In this document: piece by piece, positions 36,578-47,754 of the stretch
Layout: every line of letters begins with the position of its first letter
Position numbering within the stretch: position 1 is the stretch's first letter
Assembly: GCA_905250125.1 (NCBI GenBank)
Contig: CAJNOL010000116.1
Coordinates: 1-64,000, forward strand
Length of the DNA stretch: 64,000 nt
Source: Rotaria sordida
Lineage: Eukaryota; Rotifera; Eurotatoria; Philodinida; Philodinidae
Direction: 5' to 3'
Position numbers and translations under genes: made by a program
The notes under the pieces: model-generated
Seen by the model: only the letters and a program-made list of their open reading frames with translations
Told to the model about the DNA's origin: nothing
The model's database searches: none

Positions 36578-38148
36578 CTGAATTATTTACTATTGTTTTA
36601 TTATTTTGCACGGAAATAAAAAGCAGGCGCACAATGTGTCAGAGCGTATTTTACTAATCCCAAGAAACATATGTTCTTAATTTCAAAGATTCAGAAACGA
36701 TCACTTTTTTGTGGAATGTTTCTTTTTCATGGTTCAATAGTATCAATACATTTGAAAGGATTTGTTTTGAGTCAAATGTTTGCGTTATCTTAGAACTCTT
36801 CAAGAGTTAAACCTTCGGTGATGCAATGCGATGATTCATCTTCATATGCGTCATTTTTCGAGCAAAAAGAAAATCTTTCTTTCTTTCCAGCTGACGCAAC
36901 TAAAATATGAGTCAACTTCCTCATATAAATAAATAGCAAAAGACTGATAAGAACATGAATCTTGGAGAACTCAATTTACAAATACGAGGATAAACATTAT
37001 TTTTATTTATTTTTTCAGGTAGGATTTTTCTCCTACGATGCTCATAAGATTGGTAAAAAGGTAGTTTTTTTTATCAAACAATCATTCAACTTGTCTTCAA
37101 TTGTTCGATCTACAGATGTGTTTTTTCTGACTGTCGGGAACAAAATTAGAACTTTTTTACAAACAGAAGTCAAGCGAAAGCAAAAATTTATAAAGAGAGC
37201 AGACATCGGTTTTGATTGAGAGAGAGATGTTTATAGAGGATACGGAATCACTTGCAAGGGAACACTAGAATCCTCATAGCTACGTCACTACCGTGTCAGG
37301 TATATATTGATAGATTAATAACTAAGGGCAGCTAAGTTTACGACACGTATTTCATCTGTTTATTATAGATGTATCAACTACTTTTTATAGGATTGGTAAT
37401 TAGATGTTAAAGGGAAACATCCACGATAGATGTATAAAGGATAAAACACTTTTTGAGAGACGACGAGTAGCAAAGGAAAATACCTATATAAGGAAGAATA
37501 CATATGACCAGATGATAGAAAGGAAAAATATATATGATGGGAAAATACGAGGGAAAATATATAAAGTGATGGAACAGAGAGGAAAAGAAAACAAAAATAT
37601 AAGTGACAACAGATGCAATGAATATATGATTCTAAAACTTCTTAACAACCAGCTACTCTCAAAAGCCAAAAATACATGATCGAGCTTTTCGTATTGCAGC
37701 TGATAGTGAAGAAAAATACCATAAGTATAAATGTCAGTTTGAATCTTTTATCTTCCTTTCTAACTCGAAAGCATTAGTCATTTATTGCTAGTCGTCAAAT
37801 AGTGAAAAGATTTAATTCCTGACAATATTAATAGACCAACGATGATTTACAGTCTGTAGATGACACTACAGAACAGCCAGATGTCTCGCATAGTTGTCAA
37901 TTAGTTATTTATGTACTTCTGTGTAGCAACTAGTGTTCTTTATATTACAGTACTGGAATATGGGACAATTATTAAAATTGGAATATATATTCAGTAATAA
38001 CGTTTTGAATAACGCAGTAATCAACATATCCCATCGTTTCTCTATATCAATTTTCTCCACTGTTATTTGTAATTAGTCACTGGGAAATTTCCCAATCTGC
38101 ATACAATTCTCGTTGTCAAGTAGATTTATATATACTATCGATATTAGG
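36578..38148. other. Gene-free region upstream of the IAP gene
   Basis: Only short lysine- or phenylalanine-rich open frames occur, as expected by chance in A+T-rich DNA. The right end is the 5' flank of the IAP gene; no clear core promoter motif is visible. Confidence 0.3.
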
Positions 38149-40124
38149 ATGAGCAATTTTTTTCTGATAGGAACAAGCGAAAGAAGCAGCTCAGTGAAAT
38201 CATTTCAACACATCAAAAGTAAATCATTGTTTAAAGTGCTATCAATGCTATCGAGAAGAAAAGACACTGATTTGTCAAAATGTATCGATGAAAAAAAACG
38301 AAGTTCTGCTTGGAAAAATGAAGTCTATCGTCGTGTAGTTAATGTTTGTAAACAGTTGAAGAAGCAAGGTGTTCATTCATCCATTCTTATCAGTGCGGCT
38401 GGTTTCACATACACCGGCATTGATGATACTGCTCGTTGTCTTACATGTGGTCTAGAGGTATCCGAATGGGAAGCATACATGAATCCATTTACTGTTCATA
38501 TCCAACAAAGTCCGAACTGTTCATTCGTTCAATCGATTGTATCAAAAAATCGAATGAACTTTTCTTCTTCAGATGGTTCAATAATAGAGGACCAAAACTT
38601 TGAATTATCACATAATCATGAAAATTTATCAAAACATAAAGAAATTGATCGAAAGATCGACTATTGTCTGATAGAAGTAGAGATGATAAAAGAAGTTCGT
38701 TGTCGAACATTTTCACATTGGCCTTATCAGAATGTACTATCTCGAACACAAATGATTTCGTCTGGATTTTTTTATTGTAATGTTGGTGATCGTGTCATTT
38801 GTTTGTATTGTAATTTAATTTGTCAACAATGGACACCACATACTGATAATCCAGAAGAAGTCCATCAAACTCTTTCACCTCTATGTCCATATGTTTTATT
38901 TCTTTTAAAAACTCGTCAGACATCAAGTGCATCAATTCTTAACGATAGCTCGAATAATCAAGCAGTCATATGTAATCTATTGCGATTTAATGAAATAGTT
39001 CAAGCATCAGCATTTCATAGGGCCTATGTTGAAATTTCGAGGCGTCAAGCATCATTTAATTCTTGGCCTCAAGAAGAATTACCTTCTGTAGATGATCTTG
39101 TCCGAGCAGGATTTTTTTATACTGGCTCAAAGACAATTGTTATCTGTTTTTATTGTAATGGATCACTTCAAAACTGGGGTCCAAAAGATAATCCATTGAT
39201 TGAACATGTACGTTGGTTTCCACTTTGTGCCTATGCTAAACAATTATGTGATGATGAACTTTATCGAAAAGTTCAAGAATCAAAACGAATTCATCAAGGT
39301 TTATTTGTTTTTCTATTCAAGAAATGATGCAAGTTAAAATAAAAATGTATTGATGTATTTTGTAGAACGCATTGGAACAAATCAAATAGGGAGAAATGGA
39401 GATTTTTCAAACGATCATCCAACAAACAATTCTCAACTAGTAATTTCTGATGAGAACACATTGTCACGATTGGTTACTGCTCGACTCGATTTGCCTATTT
39501 CACAAAATCTACTCAATCGAAATTTCAAATTATCAGTTATCAAACGATGTTGGGAGGATCAGCTAAGATTAAAACGTTCGTAAATTCAATTAAATTTACA
39601 TTCTTCTATTTTTTTTTTGTTTAGAAAATGATTTTGCTACTGATTCTGATTTATTAATTGCTTGTATTATTCTTCAAAAACAAATTGATCATATCAATGG
39701 TCGTAAAGAAAACATTATTATACCGAGTATCAAGATGAAAATGATTCGTAAGAAAGAACAATCTGGTATGTTGTCCGTTATTTATATGATCATATAATTA
39801 CTCATTTGTAAATAAATAGGTTCATCATTGTCCATGCTATCATTGAACGAATCATTTTCATCAAACTCATCGAATATCAATAATATAATTGAATCAAAAT
39901 CAACAATTGCAACGACCGACAATCAATCAAAAACAGAAACAAAAACTAGTTCGACCACGGATATAGCGTCGTCGAATTTGTGTATACTTTGTTTGACAGA
40001 GGATAAACGTCTTGCATGTATGCCATGTGGACATTTGGCAACTTGTGTTCCATGTGGTCATTCACTTCGAACATGTCCAGTTTGTCGAAGAGAAATAGAG
40101 GCTTTTGTACGCATCTACATTTGA
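38149..40124 (+). CDS. Inhibitor of apoptosis protein (three BIR domains, RING E3 ligase)
   Basis: Exons 38149-39298, 39366-39575, 39625-39765 and 39820-40124 give an open frame of 601 aa. BIR1 (about 85-130) keeps its zinc ligands in RCLTCGLEVSEW and HIQQSPNC. BIR2 (about 190-250) has CLYCNLICQQW and HQTLSPLC. BIR3 (about 300-365) has CFYCNGSLQNWG and HVRWFPLC. Exons 2-3 encode a helical segment (VTARLDLPISQNLLNRNF, LLIACIILQKQI) placed like the UBA of cIAP/XIAP. The end is a C3HC4 RING (CILC, CMPCGHLATC, CPVC) with the typical FVRIYI tail. In this family BIRs bind caspases or IAP antagonists and the RING ubiquitinates them. Cytosolic. ATG 38149 is the first Met in the frame; Met at 38248 is an alternative. 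Confidence 0.88.
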
Positions 40125-40530
40125 AGTTGACATTCAATAGAATGTCACGAAAAACTGTTCTGTATTTCACATCAATTAATCTAGAATTCTCTTTATTTAT
40201 ATATCAGTTTTTGCTTGAATGAAATCAATAATTTATTCAAGAAAAAATTTGAACGAATTTGAGCTCTGTTCATTTTGAATCTTTGATGCCACAATCGAAA
40301 GTACTTGTTTGTGTTGTTTCTCATCATGTGCTTCAAATCAAGTTTCATGGTAGATGCTACGCTTGACACTCGACTGTTGCATCTTCGTTCCTTTTCAACG
40401 TCCACTATGCGATTGTTCAAGCTCAATTCTATTTTGGGCGCATTTCAAATTCCGAAAATAATTCATTTTGTCCGGCCGATAAATAATTCGTCGCTTTGAA
40501 TGTGAGTATGTGGGTATCGCTAATAAGAAT

Positions 40531-40614
40531 GCCCACATCCACAGTCCACACCCACATCCACACCGACACCCAAAGCCACACCCATCCACATACACAGCCA
40601 CGTCCACACCCAAA
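40531..40614. repeat. Degenerate CCCACA/TCCACA tract (telomere-like)
   Basis: About 84 bp of near-hexameric CCCACA, TCCACA and GCCACA words; the other strand reads TGTGGG-like. This matches the bdelloid telomeric hexamer I recall, with substitutions. It lies 400 bp downstream of the IAP gene, so it would be an internal relic, or a microsatellite. Confidence 0.5.
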
Positions 40615-40624
40615 GCAACGTTTA

Positions 40625-41897
40625 CCGTAAGCAATAACTTCAAACACATTGTGATGATGAAAAGGACGTATGGACAGGATACTCGGAGTTTCTTTTTGTT
40701 CAAAATTATTCTGATTTTTATTTATCTTAAACGTGTCAGCGGGTCATTCGGCTTGTTTCCTACAGCTTAGTTTTGCGCCTCTGTGTGATGCTCTCCTTGA
40801 TTCGAATTTTTTTTTCTCGATTGAACAATCAGCAAGTCATCGAAATGTTTGATGCAATCGAAAATATTTCATCAATAGGCATAAATCATCTTTTTTGTTT
40901 GGCTTTTTACTAGCACAAAATGATCTAATGTGAGCAAACCATATATATAGTTCGATATACTTTTCCGTGTTCTATCTGAGAATTATCTCCAAATTGAGAG
41001 AAAAAAATGTACCAAAACCTTGAGATGGCGAAATATTCTTCGAAAATGTGGAAAAAACTGCCAAAGAATATCTTCCATGAATTTACGTTTTTGCCCACAG
41101 GATTTTCGATTTTTTCCGGTTGAACACCTTTCAGAGATTTAATACAAGTTTTGCTGACCATGTGGCTTCGGTTTCTTTTGATATGATATTTTTAGCCCAT
41201 TGGTACCATTAGAACTGCGCAAAAAAAAGAATTATTTCTACTCGTATTTGTCTAAAATCACATGTACTAGACATAATTTTTCATGTTGATCAAAAATATT
41301 GTGTTAAAAATTGAAAAAAAACTAAACTATAATGATGAAAAATGTATATTACTCTGATACATAGATTGGATGGGTAATCATCAACATACCATTCTTTTCT
41401 TTCAAATGAAAACATTTGAAAAATATGAAATTTATTTTCGACACACTACTGAAAATGCTAACACATCTTCAGTATTTCATCATTGTAATGTCTTTTCACC
41501 AGAGCTCGTCGAATTGATCCCAGATTCGATCGGGTCCTGGTCTGAAAATTTTCTGTTAATGGGATTCGAAAACATTGAGTCTCGACGGGCTCTATTGTTC
41601 ACACCAAACCATTTTGTTGGAGTAAAAAGCTATACAAAAAGATGAATCATGCCTGTTGCTGAAATATGTTCAATAGTATGAACCATATCGGAGGTTTGTT
41701 GATTGCTTTTAGGTTTGAACCGATTTAGAACGAGTAGAGCAGTCAATCGAAAAAAATTTTCACGAATCGAGGAGAGTACCAAACAGTAGCTAAACGCTTC
41801 ATTTTGAAATGATGGAAAACTAAGTGTAAAATTTTACAATCAATATGTGATGATGTTTTAATAATAGGAATTTTATTAGATTCAAATTTTGCTCTTG
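40625..41897. other. Gene-free region
   Basis: No supported gene. The frame at 41370-41645 is open for 91 codons but has no recognisable domain. I see no repeats. Confidence 0.3.
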
Positions 41898-42165
41898 TCT
41901 ATATATATAAAGAAGAAAGTTTGTTTGTCTGTTCTTCATGCATTTGGACACGTTACTAGCAAATGCAACCAAACTTTTCAGGGACTATCCTCTCATTCTG
42001 GAAGAGGTCACCGACTACTTTTTGTCGAAAAAACACCGGTCCTCTGCCTGCAACAAGCCCACATATGTATCTGACCAATGAGATTGCAACATTCGGTAGT
42101 ATCGGAGAACTACCAAGCAGCACGTTGTGGACAAGTACAAGGCAGGTATCTACAGGTTTTCGAGG
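41898..42165 (+). mobile_element. Possible Helitron-like 5' terminal fragment
   Basis: The segment starts TCTATATATATAAAGAAGAA followed by GTTTGTTTGTCTGTTC, the style of 5' end I know from animal Helitrons/Helentrons. The next 150 bp (TTTTCAGGGACTATCCTC, CACCGACTACTTTTTGTCG) also look repeat-derived. No replicase/helicase or 3' hairpin-CTRR end is identified. Confidence 0.35.
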
Positions 42166-42173
42166 ATGCTGAG

Positions 42174-43355
42174 TAGGGACCTGCGGAGTCAGGTTTTTTT
42201 ATTCCGAAACCCGACTCCGACTCCGAAAAATTTCTTCTTTACAACTCTGACTCCGACTCCGACTCCGGAAATTTTTATTTTTTGACTCCGATTCCAACTC
42301 CGAAAAACTCCGAGAAACTCCGAATTTTTTTTATCAATAAAAGGAAATCTCAAATATGTTTTATTGTTTAATTTACAACATGCGGAAATCAATAATAAGG
42401 TTGCTACATTACTACCATGAAGTCTCTCTAAAGTGAGCACGATCGAGACTATTGAAAAATGTTCCTTATAATCAGATGTTCGCCTTCGGAAGGTCCATTT
42501 TCAGCAAAAATTGCCTTTCCGGACTCGTGAAAAACACTAATAATAACGAGGTTTTCACTGTAGAGAGGCGCTCACTACTAGAGGTTTTACTGTATTATTT
42601 TTTTATACTATTACTGGGTAACTGGTAATAATTTTATATACTTTATTGCTAGTAATAAACTAATCACAATATTGCTTCTATGAGTTACTAGTTTTAATAC
42701 TATACTACTTTATAACATTTTTACTTTCTTCCCTCTGTTACTTTCGCAGATTATTTCTAATTACATATAATAATTAATAACCTTATATGCTATTACTTAC
42801 TACCTGTAATAGTAATGTAGTCCTGAACGATAAAGGAACAAACGAGTGAAGGAATATCTAAGAATCTTTAATAGATTAATTTGAAATTTCTTGTACATTT
42901 GTGGTTCAGTGGAAATAAAAAACAATCACTGACAAGTTTTCGATATGTAATATGTTCAAGGAATCAAAAATTGGTGATCAAGAGAATTGTAGTACTTCTA
43001 ATGAAATTGCAATATATTTTCATTGATGACATTATGCTTTTACGTAGCCAGTCTTTTGAACGATACAGCCAAAAGATTATCAATGTGAGGTTTTTCCTTG
43101 AAACTCGTTCTTAATATATGTAGCAACTATTATCTTTCTTTTTTTTGTTTGTTAAGCTGAAGAATAAAGATGCTCTTATTTGAAACAGCAAAAGTTATTC
43201 AAACATGGTCAGGACTTTGACTCCGAAAATTTTTTTCAGAAAACCCGACTCCGACTCCGACTCCGTAAAATTTCTTTTTGCTGACTCCGGCTCCGACTCC
43301 GACTCCGACGGAGTCGGAGTTGAAATCGGGTTTCGGAGTACTCCGCAGGTCTCTA
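42174..43355. mobile_element. Non-autonomous hAT-type transposon with perfect 8-bp target duplication
   Basis: The ends are TAGGGACCTGCGGAGT on the left and, inverted, TAGAGACCTGCGGAGT on the right (15 of 16 identical). The flanks are ATGCTGAG at 42166-42173 and ATGCTGAG at 43356-43363, a perfect 8-bp duplication. Inside both ends lie subterminal arrays of CTCCGA (about 42203-42310 and 43218-43320), largely in the same orientation plus a short inverted part near 43308. The 1182-bp element has no transposase. An autonomous hAT partner elsewhere would have mobilised it. Eight-bp duplications define hAT-like transposition. Confidence 0.8.
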
Positions 43356-43362
43356 ATGCTGA

Positions 43363-43780
43363 GCTTGGATCTGGGGTCCATTCACTTCGAAATCTGATTG
43401 GTTGATCGATTACCAATAGGAATTCAGCTGCAAAGAAAACAGACAAAAACATCTACAGTTTCGGGAAAACAATGAGATAGGAGTTTTTAGAGACGGTAAG
43501 TTCGAATCTGGGGTCCATTCACCTCGAAATCTTATTGGTTGGCCGGAAACCAATAGGAATTCAGCTGCTAAGAGACCAGCTAATCAAAATTGCGTTTTTG
43601 CAAAAAAAGAGTCAGGTAGAGGTTTTTAGAGGCGGTTAGTACGAATCTGGGATCCATTCGCCTCGAAATCTTATTGGTTGACCCAAAACCAATAGGAATA
43701 GAGTTTGTCGGAAAACGAATATCACTGGATAATCGAAGGTAGGACATTAGGAATCTGAAGTCTATTAAGCTCGATATCAT
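43363..43780. repeat. Tandem array, about 138-bp unit, 3.5 copies
   Basis: ATCTGGGGTCCATTCAC-type starts occur at 43369, 43506 and 43645, followed in each unit by CTCGAAATCTTATTGGTTG and ACCAATAGGAATTCAGCTG. A partial fourth starts near 43751. The hAT-type element sits exactly at the array's left edge; the sequence left of that element (CAGGTTTTCGAGG) matches the end of a unit, so the element probably inserted into the array. Confidence 0.75.
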
Positions 43781-45019
43781 TCTTTTAATCAAGTTTTCAA
43801 TGAAAATGTTTCAAAACGATGACATCTTTTACAAAGAAGCTTTTTTAACTCCAAACTAATGTAGAAATGATTCAAAGCTTCCATCAAAAGGATTTATCAG
43901 AATGATTTTCAAAGCGATTTAGAAGGTGTTAGCCGGTGCTGATAACAGAGATCGCTTTGTTTGAAACACGGTGACTATATACAGGTATGAACTTGGAAAA
44001 AAAACAAGAATACATTGAAAAGGAAAATGAACAATAGGGGAAAATACCGAAACAATCTCAATAAAATACAGGAGTTGGCAAATTCCTGAATGATAGTAGG
44101 ACATGGATATCGTGCATGTTATCTCCGTGTTATGGTACATATTAAAAATGTACCATAAGAAGAAAGAATGTACATATGAATGCTTCTCTTGACTCATAGT
44201 GATGACGTATTAGTTATATGCATATATGTCTTCTTTCTATTCTTTCCTTTTTGTCTAAGGTATTTTCGTAGTTTCTTTGGTTTTTTCTATTATTAGTATT
44301 TCGAGACTATTCATGGAAAGTTTCCATTTACGAATCTTGGATATAAATAGCTGATGTGTTTCTGTATGTTTATGTGATTTGTTAATCAACGAATAAAATG
44401 ATTCGATATTCAAGAACGAGAACGAGTGATAATATTACGTAAAATAGGAGAATAGAAGAAAAAAAATGCAGGGAGAGGGCACCAATACTATAACACAATG
44501 TCATTTACCTTTGAATTCTGTTTAGTCTATTTTAAGTTAAAGAAGCCCTCAAAACAAAATAAAAATAGGTTGGAAAGGGATCCCAGCGCATTCTATAACA
44601 CTCAAGATCAGTAACTCATACAAAATTAGAAGGCTACCATTATCCGATATGTCAAATATGAAATATTTAATTTACCAGGCAACGTCGGGTACTTCTGTTA
44701 GTTTTCTATATTTTCAAGTGTTGACTGTAACTACTGGTCGATTATGATATGCTTCCAATGTCTTTTTTCTTATTTGTTTTCTTGGAACTAATTTGACTTG
44801 GTATTTTTCCTGTTGACTTTTTAATTCCTTTTTTCCATGTTCATAGTTTCTTTGTGCTTTTATTACTTTTTGTTTTTTTTTCGAACATAGTTTTCTTTTC
44901 CTTATCTGACAACGACATAACATTTCTCAGAATCATTGAACTCGTGAGTTTTTTTTTTATTTAAGAAAGAAAAATAGATATACTAATATTAATACAGTAG
45001 TCAACAAAAAATAAACATT
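43781..45019. other. Gene-free spacer
   Basis: The right end is the 3' flank of the downstream PDZ gene. A lysine-rich 69-codon frame on the minus strand (44714-44923) has no supporting features. I see no repeats. Confidence 0.3.
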
Positions 45020-45793
45020 TTACAATGTTAAATTTCGATGAGCTACAACAAATGTAACATGTTTATTATCTTGACATATACGTCGAATTAATTCAATACC
45101 CTTTAAATGTGTTACCCATTGTAAATTAGCACTAGTATAATTAGTTTTAATCTCTAAAAGACGATCACCAATACGAAATTGATTATTCTTTGTAAGTGTT
45201 GCTAATAAACCATTTGGATCAATATGAGAAATGAATAAACCAGAATCTTCAGTATTTCTATCTAATCCACCAGTTATAGTAATACCAAGTCGTTGATTTA
45301 ATGCATCTGATGGCATGATTATATCAATATGTTCAATATCTATAGGATTTAAACGTCGAATATGAAGTGAAATAGGTTGACCTTGAGCTAAAGAAAATGC
45401 TTGAACAGCTTCATCATGAGTTACATTACTTAAATTGATATCATTAATCGAAAGAATACGATCAAAAAGACGAAGATTAGTTCGTCCATTATCGAATGAT
45501 AATTTCGAACAATAATCAATATATGTTATAACAATTGATGGACCATGTTCAGTATCAATACCACCACTAATCGTAAAACCATATCTATTTAAATTATTAT
45601 TTAAAGGTTTAACTTCGATAAATTCATCCTTCCAATCATTTTCAATAGATTGATCTTGTTGTCTTTCAATTGATGAATAAGGTGGTGGTAATTCTTTAAC
45701 ATGTAACAGTTGTGTACCATCCGAAAATTCATTACGATTGAGTATATGAAGATAAGTACCTATATGCTGTGTCATATCGTTAAATTGATGCAT
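45020..45793 (-). CDS. Two-PDZ-domain protein, copy 1
   Basis: Open frame of 257 aa from ATG 45793 (MHQFNDMTQ) to the stop at 45020. PDZ-A (about 55-150) has the ligand loop YGFTISGG and the stretch LFDRILSINDI. PDZ-B (about 157-255) has LGITITGG, DSGLFISHIDPNG and RIGDRLLEI. PDZ domains bind C-terminal tails of membrane proteins at junctions or synapses. The spacing recalls DLG/SCRIB-type PDZ pairs, but there is no SH3 or guanylate kinase part. It ends VVAHRNLTL. The next gene upstream is a paralogue with the same layout. A further 5' exon cannot be excluded because the first Met context is weak. Confidence 0.8.
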   Translation of the reverse strand: MHQFNDMTQHIGTYLHILNRNEFSDGTQLLHVKELPPPYSSIERQQDQSIENDWKDEFIEVKPLNNNLNRYGFTISGGIDTEHGPSIVITYIDYCSKLSFDNGRTNLRLFDRILSINDINLSNVTHDEAVQAFSLAQGQPISLHIRRLNPIDIEHIDIIMPSDALNQRLGITITGGLDRNTEDSGLFISHIDPNGLLATLTKNNQFRIGDRLLEIKTNYTSANLQWVTHLKGIELIRRICQDNKHVTFVVAHRNLTL

Positions 45794-46302
45794 ATATTTT
45801 AGCAAAAGAACAAAAAGAATGAATTAGAGTAAAAGATAAGACAATTTTATGTTAATAAATATTTGTTAAAGCTTATCAAATTTATCCAACCGATAGTGAA
45901 TCATTTGAATGGCGCAGTCATCGGCTAATAACAACATTTCAACAATAAAGCATGTCTTTTTTTTCTTCTTTCGTTCTTTTGTCCTTCTTTCATTCAAATC
46001 CTATTTTATATTTCGATACTATTAGAAATAAGTTTGTATCAACTCTGATCTATTTTGCAAGAATAAAATAATCCTAATATTTAATACAATTGAATTAATT
46101 ATGAGACTTCATAAGATCAAAATCTAATATGAATACTAAAACATTCAATCGATTATGTCTTTTTCTTTTAAAATACGAAAATAATATTTGTTACTTCAAA
46201 TGAATATTTAAATATTCATTCAAATACGACAAAGAAGAATTTTCTTCTTATCAAAATTTTATTAGATAAAAAGACAAACACTAATTGAATTTAACTTTAA
46301 TT
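45794..46302. other. Spacer between the PDZ paralogues
   Basis: About 0.5 kb of A+T-rich sequence. It may hold the promoter of the copy at 45020-45793. I see no distinct site. Confidence 0.3.
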
Positions 46303-47013
46303 TTATGTTTGATGAGCAACTACAAGTGTGATAGATGTTGACTCTTTTCTCATACGTTTAATTAATTTTGAAGCAACTTCAAATTCAATATATTGTAGAT
46401 TAACAGTAATATATGTATTACGTATTTCTATTAAACGATCACCTATTCGTAGACGTCCATTATTTGCTGCTGGACTTTTTGGTTTAATATCAATAACAAA
46501 TAAACCTGGATCATTATTATGATTATTATTATTATTATCAATTCCACCATTAATCGTAAAGCCAAGTTTACGTGATTTTATAAAGTTATGTTTCCGTAAA
46601 TTAAGTTCAATAGTTTCAAGAATCGGTGGTTGTAAACGACGAATACGCATTTTAACTATTTGACCTTGATGCGCCTTGATAATACGTTGAGCTATTTTTT
46701 TTGTCATATTTATAAAATTTATGTCATTAAATGAAAGAATAATATCAAATGGATGAAATATTTTATTATTATTTAGAATATTTGTAACAATAATTGAATG
46801 ATTTAATTCATTGACACGAATTAATGAACATATTTTATTATGAATTTTTGTATTCATTAAAATATCAATATCAAATTCAATCCAATGATGATCATGAATA
46901 ATATTTCTCATAGATTTTTCATTTTTTTCGAATAATATTGATGAATTTCTAATATCTTCTATTTGCATTAATTGTTGACGAAATAAATGCCAAGGATTGG
47001 TTGTCGTTATCAT
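46303..47013 (-). CDS. Two-PDZ-domain protein, copy 2 (diverged first PDZ)
   Basis: Open frame of 236 aa from ATG 47013 (MITTTNPWHLF) to TAA at 46303; an unspliced upstream extension without ATG exists to 47076. The second PDZ (about 135-235) is clear: LGFTINGG, a low-complexity Asn insert, DPGLFVIDIKPKSPAA, RIGDRLIEI. The first PDZ has kept the back half (FDIILSFNDINFINMT) but lost the GLGF-type loop, so ligand binding there is doubtful. The C-terminal VVAHQT and the IRRL linker match the neighbour, showing tandem duplication. It is probably an adaptor at the cell cortex, by family analogy. Confidence 0.75.
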   Translation of the reverse strand: MITTTNPWHLFRQQLMQIEDIRNSSILFEKNEKSMRNIIHDHHWIEFDIDILMNTKIHNKICSLIRVNELNHSIIVTNILNNNKIFHPFDIILSFNDINFINMTKKIAQRIIKAHQGQIVKMRIRRLQPPILETIELNLRKHNFIKSRKLGFTINGGIDNNNNNHNNDPGLFVIDIKPKSPAANNGRLRIGDRLIEIRNTYITVNLQYIEFEVASKLIKRMRKESTSITLVVAHQT

Positions 47014-47754
47014 ATCACTTTTCTTTTGCTTTATTAAATAACTTACAACTGAACTTCTCAAATAGATATCTTTCAAGAGTAAATATTCTTTATCTTGTAT
47101 ATGTAACTATAAGTATTGATATATAAATCATATTCCAATGATTTCCTATCTTTTTATTTCCAACTTTTCATCTTCATCACCACGAGCGCGTTTACGAACA
47201 AAAAAAAAGACAAAAAAAACTGAAGAAGACTCAATCTTCTCTCTCTCGTGTTCTCTCATCTCATATTCATAATTGATGACTTCTTTTCGAATCTTTTATA
47301 TATAAACATCGATATATATCACTAGTAAACGTTAACTAGAAAATAGTAATAAAGTAATAAAATGACAAGAAGAAAAACATAAGAACAAAGCATAAAACTT
47401 CTGTACATTATTCCCCTCATCTCTTGTCTGTTAAACACACACACACACACACACACAAACATGTGTCTAATGCTAAGTTGTTTAGATATATTAAAAAAAA
47501 ATAATAATGTATAACAAATAGTGAAGAAAAAAAAACACGCTCGAATTAAGATATGAGATAGATAGATAGAGAGAGAGAGATGATTAAACCATCTCTTTTG
47601 ATGTGTATGTAGAATAGTAAACAAAAGAGAAAAAAAAACATGAAAATGACACGTCACAACAAGATGAATGCAAGCATATACTGTAATAGAAAAAGACAAA
47701 AGAAAGTAGTGACTAGAGATGAGGAAAAAAAACAAACGGAAGCTCGAGCAATAT
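47014..47754. other. Spacer and probable 3' UTR of the sacsin-like gene
   Basis: Between the PDZ gene start and the sacsin-like stop. It holds microsatellites: (AC)n at 47435-47457 and GATA/GA runs at 47559-47580. An open frame of 151 codons across it on the minus strand is low-complexity Phe/Leu/Tyr-rich and not a gene. Confidence 0.45.
47435..47457. repeat. (AC)n microsatellite
   Basis: Eleven perfect AC dinucleotides in the presumed 3' UTR of the sacsin-like gene. Confidence 0.9.

Noticed and set aside
37404-37679. 91-codon Lys/Asn-rich frame upstream of the IAP gene
   Set aside because: Low complexity and no conserved motif; fits chance in purine-rich DNA.
41370-41645. 91-codon plus-strand frame
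   Set aside because: No recognisable domain and no splice partners; codon use unlike the real genes nearby.
44714-44923. Lysine/arginine-rich 69-codon minus-strand frame
   Set aside because: Composition follows from A-rich DNA; no domain, splice partners or context support it.
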